NCBI GenBank assembly: GCA_027619225.1
Contig: JAQCFW010000002.1
Coordinates: forward strand, 62,001 to 126,000
Direction: 5' to 3'
DNA length: 64,000 nt
Source of the DNA: Bacteroidota bacterium
GTDB lineage: Bacteria; Bacteroidota; Bacteroidia; Flavobacteriales_D; Sanyastnellaceae
Shown: positions 59,513 to 64,000 of the stretch, piece by piece
Layout: each line of letters opens with the position of its first letter
Numbering within the stretch: the first letter of the stretch is position 1
Translations under genes and position numbers: made by a program
The notes under the pieces: model-generated
Told to the model about the DNA's origin: nothing
Databases searched by the model: none
The model's input: only the letters and a program-made list of their open reading frames with translations

Positions 59513-59788
59513 TTAGCGCTTCTTATCTTTTTTATCCGCGTGACCACGGAACGATCGAGTTGGAGAAAATTCTCCTAGTTTATGACCTACCATGTTCTCA
59601 GTAACGAACACCGGTATAAACTGGCGGCCATTGTGAACAGCAATTGTCAATCCGACAAAATCAGGTGTAATCGTACTTGCTCTAGACCAAGTCTTAATAA
59701 CTGATTTCTTTCCAGAACCTTGCATAGTTTCAACTCGTTGAACTAGCTTGTAGTGGACAAATGGGGGTTTTTTCAGGGAACGTGCCAT
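59513..59788 (-). CDS. rpsS: 30S ribosomal protein S19
   Basis: 91 residues: [19 protein letters not shown] and [29 protein letters not shown] are canonical. Confidence 0.98.
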   Translation of the reverse strand: MARSLKKPPFVHYKLVQRVETMQGSGKKSVIKTWSRASTITPDFVGLTIAVHNGRQFIPVFVTENMVGHKLGEFSPTRSFRGHADKKDKKR

Positions 59789-59791
59789 AGT

Positions 59792-60613
59792 TTATTTCTT
59801 CCTGCGTTCAATGATATACTTAGACGACTTGTTGCGTGGGTTACGAGTTTTGTAACCTTTCGCAGGAATTCCATTACGTGAACGTGGATGTCCACCTGAT
59901 GACTTTCCTTCACCACCACCCATTGGGTGATCTACTGGGTTCATCACAACTCCACGAACTCGTGGACGACGACCCAACCAGCGTGAACGGCCGGCTTTAC
60001 CACTAATCTGTAGGCTATGCCCTGAGTTACCCACAGAGCCGATAACAGCTAAGCAAGTAATTAAAATCATACGAGTTTCACCACTAGGTAGTTTAATAAT
60101 AGCGAACTTACCTTCACGAGCAGCTAACTGTGCATACGCACCTGCACTACGTGCAATACAAGCTCCTCTTCCTGGATGTAATTCAATATTGTGAATGATT
60201 GTTCCGAGTGGAATATCAGACAGGTACATCGCATGTCCAACTTCAGGAATAGCATTCTTACCAGAGTTAATCTTCATTCCAGGGGTTAAACCAGCTGGAG
60301 CAACAATATATCTCTTTTCACCATCCTTATACTCAACAAGGCAAATACGGCCAGTACGATTTGGATCGTACTCTACTGTTAAAACAGTTGCTTCTTCGTG
60401 CTTATTGCGCTTAAAGTCAATGAGACGGTAACGACGTTTGTGCCCACCTCCACGGTAGCGCATAGTCATTTTACCAGTATCGTTACGACCTCCGGATTTT
60501 TTTAATGACTCAAGTAACGGCTTATGTGGCTTGTCAGTAGTGAGCTCGGAGAAATTCGTGAGCACTCTATGACGCATACCAGGCGTTATCGGATTGAATT
60601 TACGTAATGCCAT
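59792..60613 (-). CDS. rplB: 50S ribosomal protein L2
   Basis: 273 residues: [51 protein letters not shown], with the His of VDHP near the peptidyl-transferase centre. Confidence 0.98.
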   Translation of the reverse strand: MALRKFNPITPGMRHRVLTNFSELTTDKPHKPLLESLKKSGGRNDTGKMTMRYRGGGHKRRYRLIDFKRNKHEEATVLTVEYDPNRTGRICLVEYKDGEKRYIVAPAGLTPGMKINSGKNAIPEVGHAMYLSDIPLGTIIHNIELHPGRGACIARSAGAYAQLAAREGKFAIIKLPSGETRMILITCLAVIGSVGNSGHSLQISGKAGRSRWLGRRPRVRGVVMNPVDHPMGGGEGKSSGGHPRSRNGIPAKGYKTRNPRNKSSKYIIERRKK

Positions 60614-60616
60614 TGT

Positions 60617-60910
60617 TTAGATATTATCGTATAAATCGATTACTTCGCCTTCAGCTAATGTTACTAATGCTTTCTTATAAGAATTAGTACGGCCTTTGAC
60701 GACTCCGGTTTTTGTGAAACGTTGACGGGCTTTTCCATCTACACGTAATGTGCGAATGTTTCTAACTGTCACGTTATATTCTTTTTCGATCGCATTTTTA
60801 ATTTCGATCTTATTAACACCAAGAGCAACAACAAATCCGTAGCTATTAGTTCGCTCAGTATCAGCGGACATTTTCTCAGTGATTAAGGGCTTGATTAGAA
60901 TCTCTTTCAT
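60617..60910 (-). CDS. rplW: 50S ribosomal protein L23
   Basis: 97 residues: ILIKPLITEKMSADTERTN and the NVTVRNIRTLRVDGK hairpin. Confidence 0.97.
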   Translation of the reverse strand: MKEILIKPLITEKMSADTERTNSYGFVVALGVNKIEIKNAIEKEYNVTVRNIRTLRVDGKARQRFTKTGVVKGRTNSYKKALVTLAEGEVIDLYDNI

Positions 60911-60918
60911 AGCAACTA

Positions 60919-61545
60919 TTACTTTAGTAATCCCTCGAGAACTTCGTGGGCATTATTTACGAAAAGAAGATTCGTACAGTTCATAATATCGTAAGTGCTT
61001 AAATCTGAAGCTAACATCACACGATGTTTAGGTAGATTACGACAGCTACGGTAAACATTGTCGTCTAGAGAAGGAAGAATCATTAAAGTCTTCTTGTCAT
61101 CAAGCTTCAGATTAGTCATTACAGTCAATAAGTCCTTCGTCTTAGGAGCGTCCATCTTGATGTTATCTACAACCATAATGCCGTCAGCCTTTGCCTTATA
61201 ACTAAGAGCGCTTCTGCGAGCTAGCTTACGAAGCTTAGCATTAAGGTGGATGGTATAATCTCTTGGTTCAGGACCGAAAGTATTACCTCCACCACGAAAC
61301 AATGGATTCTTGATAGAACCAGCACGTGCTGTACCTGTTCCTTTCTGCTTTTTAATCTTACGAGTAGATCCCGAAACTACACCTCTGTGAAGTGTGTCAT
61401 GAGTTCCTTGTCTTTGCGCTGCTTGATAACGCTTAACATCTAAGTAGATCGCGTGATCGTTAGGTTCGATTGCGAAAACTGAATCTTGTAACTCAGCACT
61501 TTTCTTCGACTTAGAGCCTTTACTAGTGAATACGTCTAGTTTCAT
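60919..61545 (-). CDS. rplD: 50S ribosomal protein L4
   Basis: 208 residues: [38 protein letters not shown] is the tunnel-facing loop. The start overlaps the rplC stop (ATGA at 61542-61545). Confidence 0.98.
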   Translation of the reverse strand: MKLDVFTSKGSKSKKSAELQDSVFAIEPNDHAIYLDVKRYQAAQRQGTHDTLHRGVVSGSTRKIKKQKGTGTARAGSIKNPLFRGGGNTFGPEPRDYTIHLNAKLRKLARRSALSYKAKADGIMVVDNIKMDAPKTKDLLTVMTNLKLDDKKTLMILPSLDDNVYRSCRNLPKHRVMLASDLSTYDIMNCTNLLFVNNAHEVLEGLLK

Positions 61546-62174
61546 TGTGCTTTTGGCTTACGGATTACTACAGTTGCTCCTTTGTGCCCAGGAATTGCTC
61601 CCTTAACAACAAGAACTCCTTCTTCTGGTAAAACTTTAAGAACTTCAAGATTTTCGATCGTTACACGAGCATTACCCATTTGACCGGCCATTCGCATTCC
61701 TTTGAATACACGAGCTGGAAAAGATGCTGCTCCAATTGAACCTGGTGCACGTAAACGATTATGTTGACCATGTGTTGCTTGACCAACTCCAGCAAAACCA
61801 TGACGCTTAACAACACCTTGGAATCCTTTACCTTTTGAGGTACCAATTACACTTACAAATTCTCCTTCGTTAAAAACGTCTTCAACTTTTAAAGTATCTC
61901 CCAATTGGAATTCACTATCAAAATCGTTAAATTCAACGAGGTTACGCTTAGGTGAAACTCCAGCGCGTTTAAAGTGACCTTGCATTGCTTTTGATGTGCT
62001 CTTTTCAGTGCGCTCACCATAGCCGAGTTGAATGGCTGTATAGCCATCCTTCTCGAGGGTACGTACTTGCGTTACAACGCAAGGACCTACTTCTATCACT
62101 GTGCATGGGATATTCTTCCCAGAGGCACCGTAGATGCTGGTCATTCCTACTTTTTTCCCTATTAATCCATGCAT
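61542..62174 (-). CDS. rplC: 50S ribosomal protein L3
   Basis: 210 residues: [18 protein letters not shown] at the start; a glycine-rich loop ([33 protein letters not shown]) reaches the peptidyl-transferase centre. Confidence 0.98.
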   Translation of the reverse strand: MHGLIGKKVGMTSIYGASGKNIPCTVIEVGPCVVTQVRTLEKDGYTAIQLGYGERTEKSTSKAMQGHFKRAGVSPKRNLVEFNDFDSEFQLGDTLKVEDVFNEGEFVSVIGTSKGKGFQGVVKRHGFAGVGQATHGQHNRLRAPGSIGAASFPARVFKGMRMAGQMGNARVTIENLEVLKVLPEEGVLVVKGAIPGHKGATVVIRKPKAQ

Positions 62175-62218
62175 AATAGCTTGTTTTTATTCAACAGACA
62201 GAATGTCTATTAGTATTC

Positions 62219-62266
62219 TTTAATTTATACTTTAATTTATACTTTAATTTATACTTTAATTTCTAC
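62219..62266. repeat. Four 12-bp tandem repeats across the rpsJ stop
   Basis: TTTAATTTATAC occurs at 62219-62230, 62231-62242 and 62243-62254, then TTTAATTTCTAC at 62255-62266. On the minus strand each unit reads ATT AAA GTA plus stop-like TAA. The last rpsJ codons and stop are thus repeated downstream, giving serial in-frame stops. Confidence 0.9.
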
Positions 62267-62557
62267 TTCAACTCCACTAGGCAACTCTAAACGCATCAAA
62301 GCATCAACGGTCTTCGAAGAAGAGCTATAGATGTCAATCAAACGTTTGTAGTTGTTGAGCTCAAATTGTTCACGTGACTTCTTGTTCACGTGAGGTGAGC
62401 GAAGAACTGTGAAAATACGTTTGTGCGTAGGTAACGGAATAGGCCCACTAATTACAGCACCAGTCGTCTTCACAGTTTTAACTATTTTCTCAGCCGATTT
62501 ATCCACTAAATTGTGGTCATATGACTTGAGTTTGATACGTATTTTTTGTGTTGTCAT
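62249..62557 (-). CDS. rpsJ: 30S ribosomal protein S10
   Basis: 102 residues: [20 protein letters not shown] and [16 protein letters not shown] are canonical. The last codons lie in a 12-bp tandem repeat; the protein ends VEIKV, as expected. First gene of the S10 cluster, 12 bp after fusA. Confidence 0.98.
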   Translation of the reverse strand: MTTQKIRIKLKSYDHNLVDKSAEKIVKTVKTTGAVISGPIPLPTHKRIFTVLRSPHVNKKSREQFELNNYKRLIDIYSSSSKTVDALMRLELPSGVEVEIKV

Positions 62558-62569
62558 AGTGTTGCTATA

Positions 62570-64000
62570 TTATCCTTGAGATTCCTCAATAACTTTTTCT
62601 TGAATATTTTTAGGGGCCTCAGAGTAATGACTAAAAGACATCGCAGATGTTGCACGTCCAGAAGATAAAGTTCTAAGATCAGTAACGTATCCGAACATCT
62701 CAGAGAGAGGAACCTTAGCTTTAATAACTGTCTTTCCAGAACGTTCATCAGTACCTTCGATAACAGCACGGCGCTTGTTGAGGTCTCCAATACAGTCACC
62801 CATGTTAACCTCAGGTGTTACCACCTCAAGTTGCATCAAAGGTTCTAAAATTTTCGGAGAACACAGCTTAAGAGCATTACGGTAAGCAAATTTCGCTGCT
62901 TGTTCGAACGACAAAGCATCAGAGTCAACTGGATGGAAACTTCCATCAAGAAGTTCAACACGAAGGCTATCCATTGGGAATCCAGCTAGTACACCGTTAA
63001 CCATTGCTGTTTTAAATCCTTTCTCTACAGCAGGTATAAATTCCTTGGGAACATTACCACCTTTAACTGAACTCGTAAATTCAAGGCCTGCCTTTTCTTG
63101 ATCAGTTGCGGGTCCAACTTTAACAACAATGTCAGCAAATTTACCACGCCCTCCAGACTGCTTCTTATATATCTCACGATGTTGCGTCTCCGCAAATATT
63201 GCCTCTTTGTATGCTACACGAGGTTGACCTTCATTACATTCAACGTGAAATTCACGTTTCAGACGATCGATGAGCACTTCTAGGTGAAGCTCACCCATTC
63301 CAGAGATAATGGTTTGGCCACTATCTTCATCAGTCTTAACAGTGAAAGTAGGATCCTCTTCAGAAAGCTTTGCCAAACCGTTAGATAATTTATCCAAATC
63401 AACTTGAGACTTAGGCTCAATAGCAATACCAATTACTGGATTAGGGAAAGACATTGACTCAAGTACTATAGGTGAATCCATAGCACATAAAGTGTCTCCT
63501 GTTCGTATATCTTTAAAACCAACTACAGCACCGATATCACCCGCCTCTAGCAGGTCGATAGGGTTTTGTTTGTTTGAGTGCATCTGGAAGATACGAGAAA
63601 TTCTTTCTTTCTTATTCGAACGCGTATTCTTTACGTAAGTACCCGCTGGCAAAGTTCCAGAGTAAGCACGAACAAAGCACAGACGACCTACGAAAGGGTC
63701 CGTTGCAATTTTAAATGCAAGTCCCGCGAAAGGCTCATCAGGATCAGGCATACGCTTGACCTCAATCTTCTCATCATCAGGGTCCGTTCCAATAATCGCT
63801 CCTACATCATATGGAGAAGGTAGATAACGCATTACGCCATCTAACATAGTCTGAACACCTTTATTCTTAAACGCTGATCCACACATAAGTGGAGTAATGT
63901 CCATCGATATTGTAGCTTTACGAATCGCAGCGTAAATTTCTTCCTCAGTTAAGCTGTCTGGATCCTCGAAATACTTCTCTAAAAGAGTCTCATCTTGTTC
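62570..64000 (-). CDS. fusA: Elongation factor G (3' part; 5' end beyond the window)
   Basis: Translocation GTPase; about the last 476 residues are present, beginning [21 protein letters not shown]. Visible are part of the G domain end ([22 protein letters not shown]), domain II ([26 protein letters not shown]), domain IV ([29 protein letters not shown]) and domain V ([26 protein letters not shown]). The ATG at 63904 is internal; the frame stays open to the window edge. The partial G domain means the GTP-binding motifs cannot be checked here. Confidence 0.97.
   Translation of the reverse strand, partial: EQDETLLEKYFEDPDSLTEEEIYAAIRKATISMDITPLMCGSAFKNKGVQTMLDGVMRYLPSPYDVGAIIGTDPDDEKIEVKRMPDPDEPFAGLAFKIATDPFVGRLCFVRAYSGTLPAGTYVKNTRSNKKERISRIFQMHSNKQNPIDLLEAGDIGAVVGFKDIRTGDTLCAMDSPIVLESMSFPNPVIGIAIEPKSQVDLDKLSNGLAKLSEEDPTFTVKTDEDSGQTIISGMGELHLEVLIDRLKREFHVECNEGQPRVAYKEAIFAETQHREIYKKQSGGRGKFADIVVKVGPATDQEKAGLEFTSSVKGGNVPKEFIPAVEKGFKTAMVNGVLAGFPMDSLRVELLDGSFHPVDSDALSFEQAAKFAYRNALKLCSPKILEPLMQLEVVTPEVNMGDCIGDLNKRRAVIEGTDERSGKTVIKAKVPLSEMFGYVTDLRTLSSGRATSAMSFSHYSEAPKNIQEKVIEESQG

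Overview
The window comes from a Bacteroidota genome, most likely a marine Flavobacteriales lineage (Cryomorphaceae/Schleiferiaceae-like; this placement is inference). Evidence: a SusC/SusD pair, type IX secretion (T9SS) C-terminal sorting domains, Cys-rich 'GCTDxxACNYD...DDGSC' repeats in secreted proteins, Bacteroidota-type promoters (TTG/TTTG about 20 nt before TAnnTTTG), a short archaeal/eukaryotic-type ProS, and Cys-poor zinc-independent forms of S14 and L36. Most of the window is AT-rich; the S8 protease (14433-16637) and the cyanophycin gene pair (23400-25309) are visibly richer in G+C.

Layout. 1-5117: SusC/SusD outer-membrane uptake pair closed by a strong terminator. 5157-7363: an overlapping aminotransferase IV / sulfotransferase-like pair and a small lipoprotein. 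7380-10071: remains of two secreted proteins (M43 metalloprotease 5' part, beta-helix/lamin-tail 3' part) joined out of frame. 10174-28640: an accessory block of large secreted proteins (beta-propeller with Cys-rich repeats, S8 protease, SASA-type esterase, FISUMP/cupredoxin protein) interspersed with a photolyase, an SDR oxidoreductase and a convergent cyanophycinase / isoaspartyl-peptidase pair. 28731-30388: tRNA-Glu and proS. 30477-32891: Gly/Tyr/Asn-rich lipoprotein plus FadL-like barrel. 33002-37919: a coiled-coil protein with a degenerate zinc ribbon and Nif3 on the minus strand, divergent with overlapping start codons from an lpxK-tlpA-lpxH operon. 37993-45221: BNR-repeat T9SS protein, lipA, a barrel-like protein, a likely rmuC remnant, a GWxTD lipoprotein and rlmB. 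45211-47620: carA-eno. 47739-64000: the merged S10-spc-alpha ribosomal superoperon on the minus strand, from fusA (cut by the window edge) through rpsJ...secY-map-infA-rpmJ...rpoA-rplQ; rpmD (59 aa) and rpmJ (38 aa) are small genes read directly from the sequence.

How the parts work together. The left half is an outward-facing scavenging kit: polymer or peptide uptake (SusCD), secreted protease and esterase, and an exported two-step cyanophycin route (cyanophycinase to beta-Asp-Arg, then isoaspartyl peptidase to Asp + Arg). The middle holds envelope genes (LpxK and LpxH for lipid A, a TlpA-like thioredoxin, a FadL-like barrel). The right half is core information processing. No CRISPR array, rRNA gene or intact insertion sequence was seen. 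I did not find a clearly new multi-gene system; the most interesting items are the M43/lamin-tail chimera, the cyanophycin pair with shared stop bases, the zinc ribbon that lost all four cysteines, the likely rmuC remnant, dockerin-like C-termini in place of T9SS signals, and two enzymes lacking canonical catalytic residues.
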